64,000 nucleotides of DNA from Oligoflexia bacterium (GTDB lineage Bacteria > Bdellovibrionota > Bacteriovoracia > Bacteriovoracales > Bacteriovoracaceae): positions 104,083-168,082 of the forward strand of contig JADFZW010000009.1 in the NCBI GenBank assembly GCA_015232355.1, in the 5' to 3' direction. The notes beneath the pieces are model-generated. The model had not been told where the DNA came from. It did no database searches and worked only from the letters and a program-made list of their open reading frames with translations. This document shows, piece by piece, positions 46,691 to 55,727 of this stretch (positions are counted from its first letter, which is position 1; each line of letters opens with the position of its first letter). The translations under genes were made by a program, and so were the position numbers.

Positions 46691-46815
46691 TGAATAAATA
46701 TCTCAATATTACATAATTACATATTAATGTTTACTTAAAAATTACTCGATAAAGCAGTCTTGATGTTATCAAAAATTACACCCTTATCAATTAAATTTTT
46801 CATCTAATAATAAGT

Positions 46816-47868
46816 ATGGCCAATATTGTCAACGTAGATCCATTAAAAAAAATTTTAAAACAGTATTCTAAAAATCTTTTTTGGGTTTTTGGTTCTAATA
46901 AAATTATAAATAAAATAGCTAATTTCCAAAAAACAAATATTTTAATATTGATGTATCACAGAGTATTGCCGAAATCTGAAATTAAAAATGATTATGCATA
47001 CTTAACAGTAGAGCTTGAGCGTTTTGAGAAGCAAATAAAAAATATCTCTCAATATTATCTTCCAACTTCTCTTAAGGACTTTGAAAAATTTAAATCGCAT
47101 TCTAGCAAGAGACCTCGAATCATTATTACTTTTGATGATGGTTATGTAGATAACATGACTTATGCACTACCAATTCTAAAAAAATATAATGTTCCGGCCA
47201 CCATATATATTTCTACTTCATACCCTGATGGGAATGGAGATGTGTGGTGGTATGAAATTATAGATATTGTTAATGACAATCAAGAAATTTGTATTATCTT
47301 TGATAATCATCAATATTATTTCTCATTAAAAAATCATCAAGAAAAGATCGATGCTGGAATAAAAATAATTAATATGTTTTTGAGTATGGATCATATCGCA
47401 CAATCTAGATTATTAAATGCAATCAGAAATTCTGATAAAAGTTTAACTAAGTATTGTAAACATAAATACAGATCATACAATAGTCTTTTTTTAAATTGGG
47501 ATGAAGTAAGAATACTATCGAAAGAACCTTTGATAACCATAGGTGCACATGCTCACAATCATTATAATTTATCAAAGCTCGATAGAGATGTATTAATAAA
47601 AGAAATTTCACATTCAAAATGTAGACTTGAAAAAGAAACTGGAATCAGCATAGAACATTTTGCTTATCCTTTTGGTGGTGATGGTTTTGTTGGCAAAAGA
47701 GAGTATGAAATCGTAAAACAATTAGGATTTAAAACATCTGTTACTACTTACAGCTATAAATTAAAAACTACTACCAGCAATTTCCAATTGCCAAGATATG
47801 CGATAAGTAGATTTTTTGATGAAAGAAATTTAGAAAGGGGACTACATCCTAAGTTTTGGAAAAATTAG
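46816..47868 (+). CDS. NodB-type polysaccharide deacetylase
   Basis: 350 residues. LILMYHRVLP opens the domain. IIITFDDGYVDN carries the catalytic Asp and metal-binding Asp; GAHAHNHYNLS has the two metal-binding histidines; and FAYPFGGDGFVGKREYE is the later motif. There is no signal peptide. The ATG has only a weak ribosome site. It is followed 48 bases later by a GT-C gene. It probably removes an acetyl from an amino-sugar in an intermediate. Confidence 0.9.
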   Translation: MANIVNVDPLKKILKQYSKNLFWVFGSNKIINKIANFQKTNILILMYHRVLPKSEIKNDYAYLTVELERFEKQIKNISQYYLPTSLKDFEKFKSHSSKRPRIIITFDDGYVDNMTYALPILKKYNVPATIYISTSYPDGNGDVWWYEIIDIVNDNQEICIIFDNHQYYFSLKNHQEKIDAGIKIINMFLSMDHIAQSRLLNAIRNSDKSLTKYCKHKYRSYNSLFLNWDEVRILSKEPLITIGAHAHNHYNLSKLDRDVLIKEISHSKCRLEKETGISIEHFAYPFGGDGFVGKREYEIVKQLGFKTSVTTYSYKLKTTTSNFQLPRYAISRFFDERNLERGLHPKFWKN

Positions 47869-47916
47869 AACATAATAATAATAAATAAATTAATTGCAGG
47901 AATTACGGAAAAACTT

Positions 47917-49287
47917 ATGTCGTTTATCAAAGAAAGATTTAACTCTTTTAACAATCTGGTCTTGAAAGATAACACAGTTGTTATTAGCATATTAATTGTA
48001 GCATTTTCAATCAGGGTTATAAATCTCTTAATTAATAATTACACACTTGTAGGTGATGAAATTTCATACTATGAAGGAGCAATTAACCTTGCTCAAGGGA
48101 ACGGATATATCAGTGCTGATGGAAAATACATTGATTATTTTCCGATACTCTATTCATTATTCTTATCCTCATTTTACTACCTATTTACCCCCAGCATTTT
48201 AATGGCAAAGATAATTAATATCTTTCTAGGAGTAATAACTTGCTGGTTAACATTCTTATTTGCCGAGAAGTTGACGACAAAAAAAATTGCAGTATTTTGT
48301 CTTATCGCCATGGCCATCAATCCGCAGTTTGTGAAAATTTCAGGGAAATTATTATCCGAAAATTTATTCTTACCGATTTTTTTACTTTGGATAATTATAG
48401 CATTAAATATTCATAGTAATTTAGATAAAACAATTTCACTTCGTAAAAAGATTTATTATTCGATCATTCATGGAATTGTTTTTGGAATAATGTTATTAAG
48501 TAAAGTTATAGCGGCCGGTCTCTTACCTGCTTTTATTTTTTCATATCTACTTTCTAAAAATTATCATCTTAAAGAAAAAATACTACTTATTATTGTTGGA
48601 GCGATTAGTATATTAGCGATTATTACCCCTTGGATAGTAAGAAATTACTCTGTGTATGATCGATTTGTTCCCTTAACTACAACTGGTGGTATAACTTTTT
48701 ACTCTTCTAATGTTAGAAAAGGGCAACCTTATGGAAATATGCTTGAAGATGATCTCACTCTAAGTTTAAAAAAAGAAAACCCTGTAGATCGAAGTGCATA
48801 CTTAACACAATATACTTTAAAATACTTAAAAGAAAATCTTTCGACAGTGCCATATCTACTATTACAAAAAACAGGTTATTTTTGGGGCCCGTTAGATTGG
48901 GAAGTAATGTCCGAGGATGGATATTCAAAATTTCCTGGGTATAATTTTGTATACATTTCGTTACTCCCATTTTTTGTTATAGGTGTTTTTCGTTTTTTAA
49001 AATCGTTTAACTATAACTCATTCTTCTTATTCCAAATCATCATGTTACTACAAATTTTTTCAGTTTATGGAACATGTTTGATTCATTATGGATCTGCTAG
49101 GCAACGAATGGTAATTGAACCACTGATTATGGTTTTTTCACTTATCTCTCTCGCTAATTATAAAAAATGGTTCGGGTCAGCAATACTTTGCTATTTTACT
49201 TTAAATTTCATAATTTTTATCTATATTATTCCAATAAAAGTTTTCTTGAAAAATACTTCGTGGTTAAAATTCATCAATTTTTACTAA
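47917..49287 (+). CDS. GT-C family (GT39/ArnT-like) glycosyltransferase
   Basis: 456-residue polytopic protein. The first external loop has LVGDEISYYEGAINLAQGNGY, whose Asp-Glu pair is the GT-C catalytic pattern, followed by IDYFPILYSLFLS. Near 150 lies GKLLSENLFLPIFL, and WIVRNYSVYDRFVPLTT starts the periplasmic part. About ten hydrophobic segments. It should use a polyprenyl-phosphate sugar. Convergent with the MBOAT gene, with 29 bases between and no visible terminator. Confidence 0.83.
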   Translation: MSFIKERFNSFNNLVLKDNTVVISILIVAFSIRVINLLINNYTLVGDEISYYEGAINLAQGNGYISADGKYIDYFPILYSLFLSSFYYLFTPSILMAKIINIFLGVITCWLTFLFAEKLTTKKIAVFCLIAMAINPQFVKISGKLLSENLFLPIFLLWIIIALNIHSNLDKTISLRKKIYYSIIHGIVFGIMLLSKVIAAGLLPAFIFSYLLSKNYHLKEKILLIIVGAISILAIITPWIVRNYSVYDRFVPLTTTGGITFYSSNVRKGQPYGNMLEDDLTLSLKKENPVDRSAYLTQYTLKYLKENLSTVPYLLLQKTGYFWGPLDWEVMSEDGYSKFPGYNFVYISLLPFFVIGVFRFLKSFNYNSFFLFQIIMLLQIFSVYGTCLIHYGSARQRMVIEPLIMVFSLISLANYKKWFGSAILCYFTLNFIIFIYIIPIKVFLKNTSWLKFINFY

Positions 49288-49316
49288 GAACTTAAGTAAG
49301 TGAAAACGGAAATAAT

Positions 49317-50936
49317 CTAGAATATAAAATATAAAAATTCAGAATTGCTTTTAATAAAATAAGTCCCAAGTATTAAAAACAATAGAGTTGCAAAAATAAA
49401 TTTAAAATTTAATTTATAAACTTTTTTTAATTCAATAGTATTAGGTATTCCAAAAACAATGGCCAAACCTAAAGGAATTAATAAAAGATTGTATGTTAGA
49501 TTTAACTCGGCCACCTTTAAATAATAATCATAAAAGCTGCCTAAATTAAATGGATTAAGTAGTGATGATACCATGCTAATTCCTGCACCAATATTAGGAG
49601 CACGAAAGATTTCCAAGCTTAACATAACAAAGAAAAATGTTAATAATAAGGCAACCACTTTAGGTAGTTTAAATATTTTTTTCTTACGCCACCAAAAACT
49701 AAGTGCTACTGCACATCCGTGCATGGCCCCGAAAACAAGATAGGTCCAGTTGGCCCCATGCCAGATACCGATGATTACAAAAGAAAAAATCGTCACCATT
49801 ATTGTTTTATTAATTGTAATTTTATCCATACTCTTTAACCAAGGAGTATAGAGGTAGGCATTTATATAACGTGATAAACTCATATGCCATCTTTTCCAAA
49901 ATTGATCCACGCTAGTAGATCTTAATGGGGAATCAAAATTTTCAGGCATCACTATATTAAAAAGAAGACTTGAACCAACGGCCATATCTGTATATGCACT
50001 AAAATCAAAATATAATTGGAGTGTATAGCTTAATGAGGAAATAAAATTTTTTATAAAATATGAAGTTGATGAGAAATCCAAACTAATTTTTGCTAAAGGA
50101 GCAAGACTATCGGCCAAAAAAGATTTTTTAAATAGACCAATACTAAGAATGAATAAGCCTAAAAAGAAATTTCTCTTATTAAAAACATAACTCTTCAATT
50201 TGTCCAATTGAGGAACAATCTCATGATGCTGAATAATCGGACCTGCTATCAAATGAGGAAAGTATGTTGTGTAAAAAAAATACTTATTCAGTTTTGGTTG
50301 ATAATCATATTTTTCATATACGTTAAACAAATATGCCATTTGTTGAATAGTATAAAAACTAATACCAAGAGGAAGGATGATCGGATTATTAAGCAAATTT
50401 AAAGAAAACACATAATTAATATTCTCGACTACAAAATTAAAATATTTATAGTGAAATAATAAAAATATATTTGAACCAAGTCCTATTATTAAAAGAATTT
50501 TTGCTAGATTGCTAGACCTGAAAAATGGTGTCGTGATTGTTTCGTTAGATTCTGAAGTTGATTTTTCTAACTCGGGACCATTTGAAGTTTGAACTTTATA
50601 AAAATTAAATCTAGAATTAAAATTTAAATTAAGATTAAGATTAAAAAAATTCGGTATACGAGTTAAAATATTTTTGTTCCAAATTTTTGGAGTAAAATAG
50701 ATGTTTCGATCCTTTTTCTGGCAATAGTAAATGAGCTTTCCTAAAGTAAAATTAAAAAGCGTACTAGCGCAAAGTAATGGTAAAATTGAAAAATCCCAAT
50801 AAATATAAAAGCAAACTGAAGCAAAAATTAAAACATAGGTGCTAACTTGAATTAGGTGGTAGCGAAGACATAGAAAATATATAAGCAATACTAGAGGTAG
50901 AAAAAGATATAAATAAATATAGGAGTTGAACAACAT
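49317..50936 (-). CDS. MBOAT-family O-acyltransferase 2
   Basis: 539 residues, polytopic. The active-site region is GIWHGANWTYLVFGAMHG; YFDFSAYTDMAVGSSLLF and FWKRWHMSLSRYI precede it. An insert near residue 105 is rich in Asn, Leu and Phe (NLNLNLNFNSRFNF) and comes from a short repeat. The ATG overlaps the SDR stop (TAATG). As terminal gene of the DUF5989-FkbH-SGNH-ACP-MaoC-SDR series it most likely accepts the acyl or glyceryl group built on the ACP and transfers it to the glycan outside the membrane. Confidence 0.92.
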   Translation of the reverse strand: MLFNSYIYLYLFLPLVLLIYFLCLRYHLIQVSTYVLIFASVCFYIYWDFSILPLLCASTLFNFTLGKLIYYCQKKDRNIYFTPKIWNKNILTRIPNFFNLNLNLNFNSRFNFYKVQTSNGPELEKSTSESNETITTPFFRSSNLAKILLIIGLGSNIFLLFHYKYFNFVVENINYVFSLNLLNNPIILPLGISFYTIQQMAYLFNVYEKYDYQPKLNKYFFYTTYFPHLIAGPIIQHHEIVPQLDKLKSYVFNKRNFFLGLFILSIGLFKKSFLADSLAPLAKISLDFSSTSYFIKNFISSLSYTLQLYFDFSAYTDMAVGSSLLFNIVMPENFDSPLRSTSVDQFWKRWHMSLSRYINAYLYTPWLKSMDKITINKTIMVTIFSFVIIGIWHGANWTYLVFGAMHGCAVALSFWWRKKKIFKLPKVVALLLTFFFVMLSLEIFRAPNIGAGISMVSSLLNPFNLGSFYDYYLKVAELNLTYNLLLIPLGLAIVFGIPNTIELKKVYKLNFKFIFATLLFLILGTYFIKSNSEFLYFIF

Positions 50937-51706
50937 TAGAATGTTTCTCCGTTAGTAATAGGAAAATTTGCTCCTGTTATACCACTGCATTTTTCGGAGA
51001 GAAGAAAACTAATTAGATTTGCAACACTCTTACAGTCTAGATTTTTTTTAGTTGGATTTTTTTCAGCTGCTAGTTCTGAAAACTTTTCAGGGATATTTGT
51101 TAAAAATTTAGTCTCCATAAGTGATGGAGAAACAGTGTTTACTTGAATTCCATAGGTGGACATTTCAGCTGCCAATGATTTACATAATCCAAGCAATGCA
51201 TATTTCATAGAAACGTAGTGGGATAAAAATGCAGGTGGAACACCTATCGTGCTGGAACTTCCAACAATAACAATTTTTCCATTCTTTGCTTTTTGCATCT
51301 TGGGCCCAAAGGAGGATACAGTTGCACTAAATGAATAGTATTGAACATTAAATTCTTCCAGTAGAGTATCATAGGAAATTTCTTTAAGACGTAGTAATTT
51401 TAATTTAGGAGCACAAGCGTGTATAATCGCAGTGGGGACATCACATTGAAGTTTTACTAAATCTATCCATTGATCAATTCCTTGTTTAGAAGAAAAGTCT
51501 GCTTTGATAGTTTGGATTTTGTCTTCTATAAATTCTTTCTTTTTTTCAATCTCTTTAATTTCCTTAATCTCTTTAATAATTAATCCTTCAAAATTAGGAT
51601 TAGAACCTGAATGTTGTAAGATGATTTTATCAAATTGATCCAAGATAAGTGGCAAGGTATGTTTTATAATATCAGATGATCCACCTAGAACAATTAAAGT
51701 TTTCAC
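50936..51706 (-). CDS. Short-chain dehydrogenase/reductase (oxoacyl-ACP-reductase-like)
   Basis: About 256 residues. Start assigned to GTG at 51706, which overlaps the MaoC-like stop as GTGA and has GGAG seven bases upstream; the frame extends to 51721. LIVLGGSSDII is the cofactor region, IVGSSSTIG and HYVSMKYALLG give the Ser and Y-x3-K residues, and VNTVSPSLMETKF follows. An in-frame IKEIKEIKEIEKKKE stretch near residue 50 is unusual. In this operon it probably reduces an acyl-ACP intermediate. Confidence 0.87.
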   Translation of the reverse strand: MKTLIVLGGSSDIIKHTLPLILDQFDKIILQHSGSNPNFEGLIIKEIKEIKEIEKKKEFIEDKIQTIKADFSSKQGIDQWIDLVKLQCDVPTAIIHACAPKLKLLRLKEISYDTLLEEFNVQYYSFSATVSSFGPKMQKAKNGKIVIVGSSSTIGVPPAFLSHYVSMKYALLGLCKSLAAEMSTYGIQVNTVSPSLMETKFLTNIPEKFSELAAEKNPTKKNLDCKSVANLISFLLSEKCSGITGANFPITNGETF

Positions 51707-52119
51707 TTTAAAACTCCACATGTAATTTTAGAGGTTGATATTTTAACTCCATTTTGATTGGTTATATGCGATTTTATAATTACTCTCTTAAACAGTGGTT
51801 GAAGTTCTACGATTTTTCCATAAACAGTTAAATGATCGTGTTCAAAAACTGGTGCTTTAAATTGGATATCGATTTCTTGTAATAAATTGAATTTTCCAGG
51901 TAGATACACCCCAACTAATGTTGAATATAAAGATGCAGTTCCCATTCCAAAAAAAACTTTTCTTGGATATTTTATAGCTTCAGCATATAGATCATCTGAA
52001 TGTAATGGATTGGAGTCTCCTGAAAGAGACAAGAATTGAGAAAATGAATCTTTTGTAATCTCTGTTGTAAAAGAAACATTCATTTCAAGATACAATTCTT
52101 GATAAGTATATTCATTCAT
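51703..52119 (-). CDS. MaoC-like hot-dog dehydratase
   Basis: 138 residues. SGDSNPLHSDDLYAEA is the R-specific hydratase motif with Asp, Asn and His in place, and FGMGTASLYSTLVGVYLPG is the following helix of the hot-dog fold. It would hydrate or dehydrate a 3-hydroxyacyl or enoyl thioester. It is flanked by the ACP at 52137 and the SDR, with which it overlaps. Together they suggest that the ACP cargo is modified before MBOAT transfer. Confidence 0.9.
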   Translation of the reverse strand: MNEYTYQELYLEMNVSFTTEITKDSFSQFLSLSGDSNPLHSDDLYAEAIKYPRKVFFGMGTASLYSTLVGVYLPGKFNLLQEIDIQFKAPVFEHDHLTVYGKIVELQPLFKRVIIKSHITNQNGVKISTSKITCGVLK

Positions 52120-52136
52120 CGTTTGATAACTATTTT

Positions 52137-52391
52137 TTAATTACTATTTTTAAAATTTAATTTTTTCTCAATAAGCTTAACCATTGCGCCTACATTTTCT
52201 AATTGTTGAACTTCACTGGCCGCAAATTTAATTGAAAATTCCTTTTCTAAAGAAACAATTAAATTAATATGGTTGAGTGAATCCCAATCATCAATATCCT
52301 TAGCAGTCATTTGTGGGGTTAACTTAATGTTATTATCATCAAAAATGTCAACAAATACACTTTGCATTTTTTCATATATCATTTTTTCCAT
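52137..52391 (-). CDS. Acyl carrier protein 2
   Basis: 84 residues with the phosphopantetheine serine at about position 38 in DIDDWDSLNHINLI. AGGAAG lies five bases before the ATG at 52391. The gene overlaps the SGNH gene upstream by 20 bases. It is about as similar in layout to ACP 1 (20698) as two members of one family, but serves a different set of enzymes. FkbH at 53482 is the likely loader. Confidence 0.92.
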   Translation of the reverse strand: MEKMIYEKMQSVFVDIFDDNNIKLTPQMTAKDIDDWDSLNHINLIVSLEKEFSIKFAASEVQQLENVGAMVKLIEKKLNFKNSN

Positions 52392-53457
52392 AAAGACTTC
52401 CTTGAAATTGGTTTAAGTTTGAATTTGAGAGCATTGTTTCTATTTTTTTTGCAACTATCTTATGTCCTAATTTATTATAGTGAGTATTATCTATAAAAAT
52501 ATCTGTAATTTTTAAATCAGAGGGGAATTCACGAACAAGATTTAGGCACTTGGTAACCTTTAACGATATACAAACTTCATTGAATTTTTTTTCAATTTCA
52601 AAAACAATATTGGGGTTGTAGCGTGCAAATATAACTTGATCCAATGTTGGTGATAATACTAGGAAAAATTTTCTATCGTTACCCATGCCCATACTCATAG
52701 AGATTAAATCACTTAAAGCATTTTTCCATTCAACAAATGAGCGACTATCAATATGAGGATCTTTATATTTGTTATTAATGTTGTTATTCATTTCACTTAT
52801 GTCTAATTTCATTTTGATAGCTTTTTTTTGATTTGTTTCTTGAGTAAGAACATATAACCTTAATAAGCTAAGTGATTTAAGCTGATTATAAAATATATTA
52901 TTCATATCTATTGCTTGATTAAAGATAATTATTTTATCTTGTCTTGATTTTGCATTCTCCTTATCCATAATATCAAGCGGGGATAAAACAAGAACAATAT
53001 TATTCCAATTTTTATTTGAATAACTTTTTTTGAATTTTTTAACAATTTGGTAAACTGAATAGCCATCAAAACCAGCTGTTGAAAAATTAAGTATTCCTGA
53101 GAAAGTCTCTCGATAAGGAAAGTGTTGTGCCATTACTATAGAATTTCCAATAATCAAATTATTGGCAGAATTAGGAGTAGATAAATTTTTTATTGATGAT
53201 GAATCTTTATCAAAAATTCTAGATCCATTTTTATCAAATGTAATAAGAAAATCTCCATATCCAAAAGGTTTTTGCCATCGTTCCCCAGAAAATTCCCATC
53301 CTAAATCAGGATCATACTTTGATATAGGTTGAATATTATAATTAGACCCAAACATTTTTTTCAAAATATTTCGCATGACCACTTCAAAAAGACATAGAAG
53401 CAAAAGTATGCTTATTAGTAGTACAAAATCAGATTTTATTCTATCGTATTTAATCAT
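52372..53457 (-). CDS. Membrane-anchored SGNH-like protein
   Basis: 361 residues. An N-terminal transmembrane segment near residue 15, then NNLIIGNSIVMAQHF with the block I serine, LVLSPLDIMD and a C-terminal FIDNTHYNKLGHKIV that supplies the Asp and His. The domain should lie in the periplasm. Position between FkbH and ACP suggests a DltD-like or acyl-handling role on the outer face. Overlaps the ACP start, implying coupling. It is unlike the 21107/28766 pair beyond the shared fold. Confidence 0.82.
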   Translation of the reverse strand: MIKYDRIKSDFVLLISILLLLCLFEVVMRNILKKMFGSNYNIQPISKYDPDLGWEFSGERWQKPFGYGDFLITFDKNGSRIFDKDSSSIKNLSTPNSANNLIIGNSIVMAQHFPYRETFSGILNFSTAGFDGYSVYQIVKKFKKSYSNKNWNNIVLVLSPLDIMDKENAKSRQDKIIIFNQAIDMNNIFYNQLKSLSLLRLYVLTQETNQKKAIKMKLDISEMNNNINNKYKDPHIDSRSFVEWKNALSDLISMSMGMGNDRKFFLVLSPTLDQVIFARYNPNIVFEIEKKFNEVCISLKVTKCLNLVREFPSDLKITDIFIDNTHYNKLGHKIVAKKIETMLSNSNLNQFQGSLYGKNDI

Positions 53458-53481
53458 AAAGATTATTTATAAATTATATTA

Positions 53482-55323
53482 TTATAAAAAAACTATTTCT
53501 AAAAAATGCTGATATTTATTGTTTTGAGATTGAGATGGAAATTGAGATTGTCCAATTTCAAGTTTCCAATGAACAGATTTTGAATCTACACCTGTACCTA
53601 TACCTATGCTTTGATCAGGTGTGTGTGGTTGAAACATAGAAAACATCAGTTCTTCGTAGAGATTTTTTACCATCTGATTTTTTTCTGTAGGTATATATTC
53701 CCCAACAATCGTACTAACACCTCTTCCTTCGCAAAAATCAATAACTTGCTTCATGAGGGCAATTTCTACTCCTCTCTTTAAAACTCGACAGCTCATAAGA
53801 AACGTATCAATAAAAGCAATCTCCTTTTCTATCTTTAAAATTATAATAGAGATTAGTCCATGATCAGAAAATTTATCTTGCAAAATCGCAGTATAAGTTT
53901 GGTAATTTGAACTAGAAAGCATCTTCATTACATCTGTCTCAGTATATCGCTTTGTTCTTAGATTAAATTGATTTGTTTTATTTATTAATTGAACAACTCT
54001 CTCTAAGTTACCATGATTAATAGGGGAAATAAGTAGTTTCATTTGAAGTGATTTAAGGTAATCAGAATAATTATCCCAATTATTTGCCTCTCGAAGTATC
54101 TCTTTTCTTTGAGCATAGAGCTCTGATCTTTTTAGATCTTCATTTGTAAGATGTGTAGTCTCAAAAAAACCAGACTGATCTAGCATTTTTAAATAACCTT
54201 CAGCATTACTATCAATATTTAAAACAGTGGACGAAGGACATTGCTGTTTGATTATTTCACGCTCAGCTGGATTGTCGTCGATAAATACCATTGAATCAAC
54301 ATTTAAATCCAGAGTAGAAGCAATATTTTTTAAGCTTGTAGATTTAGGTTCCCAATGAGCTTCGATGACCGAAAAGTCGGATGGTTTTAGACGTGAATGA
54401 GGATGTGCAAGCCCTTTAAGTGCGTTCTCTTCTTGATTTTTAGAGGCGATTGCGAGTAAAACCCCTCTGGATTTTAATCTGGTAACATATTCTTGAAACT
54501 CAGAGTATATTTCACCTACGGGAAAGTTGGGACCTAATTTAATTTGATCAATATGATCATCTCCAATTACACCTCCCCATAAAGTATTATCTAAATCCAA
54601 CACACATACTTTTTTGGATTTTCCTACCACCCCATTAATTATATTGCTAATTTGAAAGGAGAGCGAAGGGATTGCCTCGTATTTAAGAGCATATTTATAT
54701 TGGGCCCATGTATTTATATCGTGCCAATTATCTAAACCAATTTTTGCTGACAGATAATGGATGTCATTAATTTTAATCCAAGTAAAATTTTTTAATCTTT
54801 CACTTAGTAACAAGTTAAGCTTGTTGATATAATTAACGACTCCACAGTGATGAACAAATTCAAGATTTCCTAATGGTCTAAAAGGTGGTTGTTCAAAATT
54901 GTTTTGAATAATTTCACAATTAAACCGCTCTTTCAAAGCAGACCACATTTTTTCAAACCGATTAATTGTTTCTTCTGCTCTGGTATTAATTTCTTCATTA
55001 GAAAAATTGTACCTATCTGGCAAATTTGCATCTCTCCACCCAGTATGTATATAAGCAATATCTGGATGAAATTTATTTAATTCCTCATTGGAAAACAGGG
55101 CATCTTCATAATATCTTCCGTATAAAGATTCATATGAATGAAGTTTTATTTTATTTTTTTTTGCAAAAATTTTAGTGAACTCAGCTATTTCTTGAGTAGA
55201 CGAACTACCTAAAAAAGCTATCTTCTTTTCAAGTTGAGTATCATAGTTATGTAACTCTTTAAGAATTGATTTTTTTTTCCGAATTAATTGAGCAGAGTCA
55301 AAAGGATAATCTAAAATTTCCAT
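53482..55323 (-). CDS. FkbH-like HAD-family acyl/glyceryl-ACP loading enzyme
   Basis: 613 residues. The N-terminal third resembles an SGNH fold (IAFLGSSSTQEIAEF). VCVLDLDNTLWGGVIGDD is the HAD motif with the phosphatase-type D-x-D. IASKNQEENAL and FIDDNPAERE follow, and a GNAT-like region (MKLLISPINHGNLERVVQL) closes the protein. Known FkbH proteins take 1,3-bisphosphoglycerate and load a glyceryl unit on an ACP. GAGG lies eight bases before the ATG. It is the best clue to what the ACP at 52137 carries. Confidence 0.92.
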   Translation of the reverse strand: MEILDYPFDSAQLIRKKKSILKELHNYDTQLEKKIAFLGSSSTQEIAEFTKIFAKKNKIKLHSYESLYGRYYEDALFSNEELNKFHPDIAYIHTGWRDANLPDRYNFSNEEINTRAEETINRFEKMWSALKERFNCEIIQNNFEQPPFRPLGNLEFVHHCGVVNYINKLNLLLSERLKNFTWIKINDIHYLSAKIGLDNWHDINTWAQYKYALKYEAIPSLSFQISNIINGVVGKSKKVCVLDLDNTLWGGVIGDDHIDQIKLGPNFPVGEIYSEFQEYVTRLKSRGVLLAIASKNQEENALKGLAHPHSRLKPSDFSVIEAHWEPKSTSLKNIASTLDLNVDSMVFIDDNPAEREIIKQQCPSSTVLNIDSNAEGYLKMLDQSGFFETTHLTNEDLKRSELYAQRKEILREANNWDNYSDYLKSLQMKLLISPINHGNLERVVQLINKTNQFNLRTKRYTETDVMKMLSSSNYQTYTAILQDKFSDHGLISIIILKIEKEIAFIDTFLMSCRVLKRGVEIALMKQVIDFCEGRGVSTIVGEYIPTEKNQMVKNLYEELMFSMFQPHTPDQSIGIGTGVDSKSVHWKLEIGQSQFPSQSQNNKYQHFLEIVFL

Positions 55324-55402
55324 CTTTTCTACCTCTTGGTGAAATTACAACATAACAAAAAACCAATTATATATATATTTACAAAACAAGAAAATAGTAA
55401 TT

Positions 55403-55567
55403 TTAGAATGAGGTATATGATGAAGGAGCAAATAGGTTTCCAGCTCCAATAATAATAAGAATTGCTAAGATGGTTAGCATAAAGACAAGCAACACTACCC
55501 ATAATTTTTTCTTCGCTTTCACAAAGGTAAAAAAATCCCGAGTTAATGTTTGTTTTCCGATATTCAT
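55403..55567 (-). CDS. Second DUF5989-like membrane microprotein (54 aa)
   Basis: Read directly from the minus strand, ATG at 55567 and TAA at 55403, exactly the same length as the 2250 microprotein. Pattern: TLTRDFFTFVKAKKKLW, one hydrophobic segment, then APSSYTSF. Compared with the first copy, the Thr-Leu, Lys-Lys-Leu-Trp and Ala-Pro positions are kept, though the GSA before Ala-Pro is changed. It sits 79 bases upstream of FkbH, away from any carbamoyltransferase. Function unknown. Confidence 0.8.
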   Translation of the reverse strand: MNIGKQTLTRDFFTFVKAKKKLWVVLLVFMLTILAILIIIGAGNLFAPSSYTSF

Positions 55568-55645
55568 ATTAATATTTTCCTATGATTTTCAATTAAGTAT
55601 CGATGATTGCGATTATAAAAATACATCAATTAAGTTAAGTATATC

Positions 55646-55675
55646 TTGACAATTTTTTTTAAAACAGTCTAACTT
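55646..55675 (+). promoter_or_regulatory. Candidate sigma-70 promoter for the 55728 gene
   Basis: Perfect TTGACA at 55646-55651 with a poor -10 candidate (TAACTT) after an 18-base spacer. About 50 bases precede the ATG at 55728. Only the -35 is convincing. Confidence 0.35.
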
Positions 55676-55727
55676 TTTATTTGTAATACATCTAATCGTT
55701 TAGAAATAACGCAACATTGAGATAATT

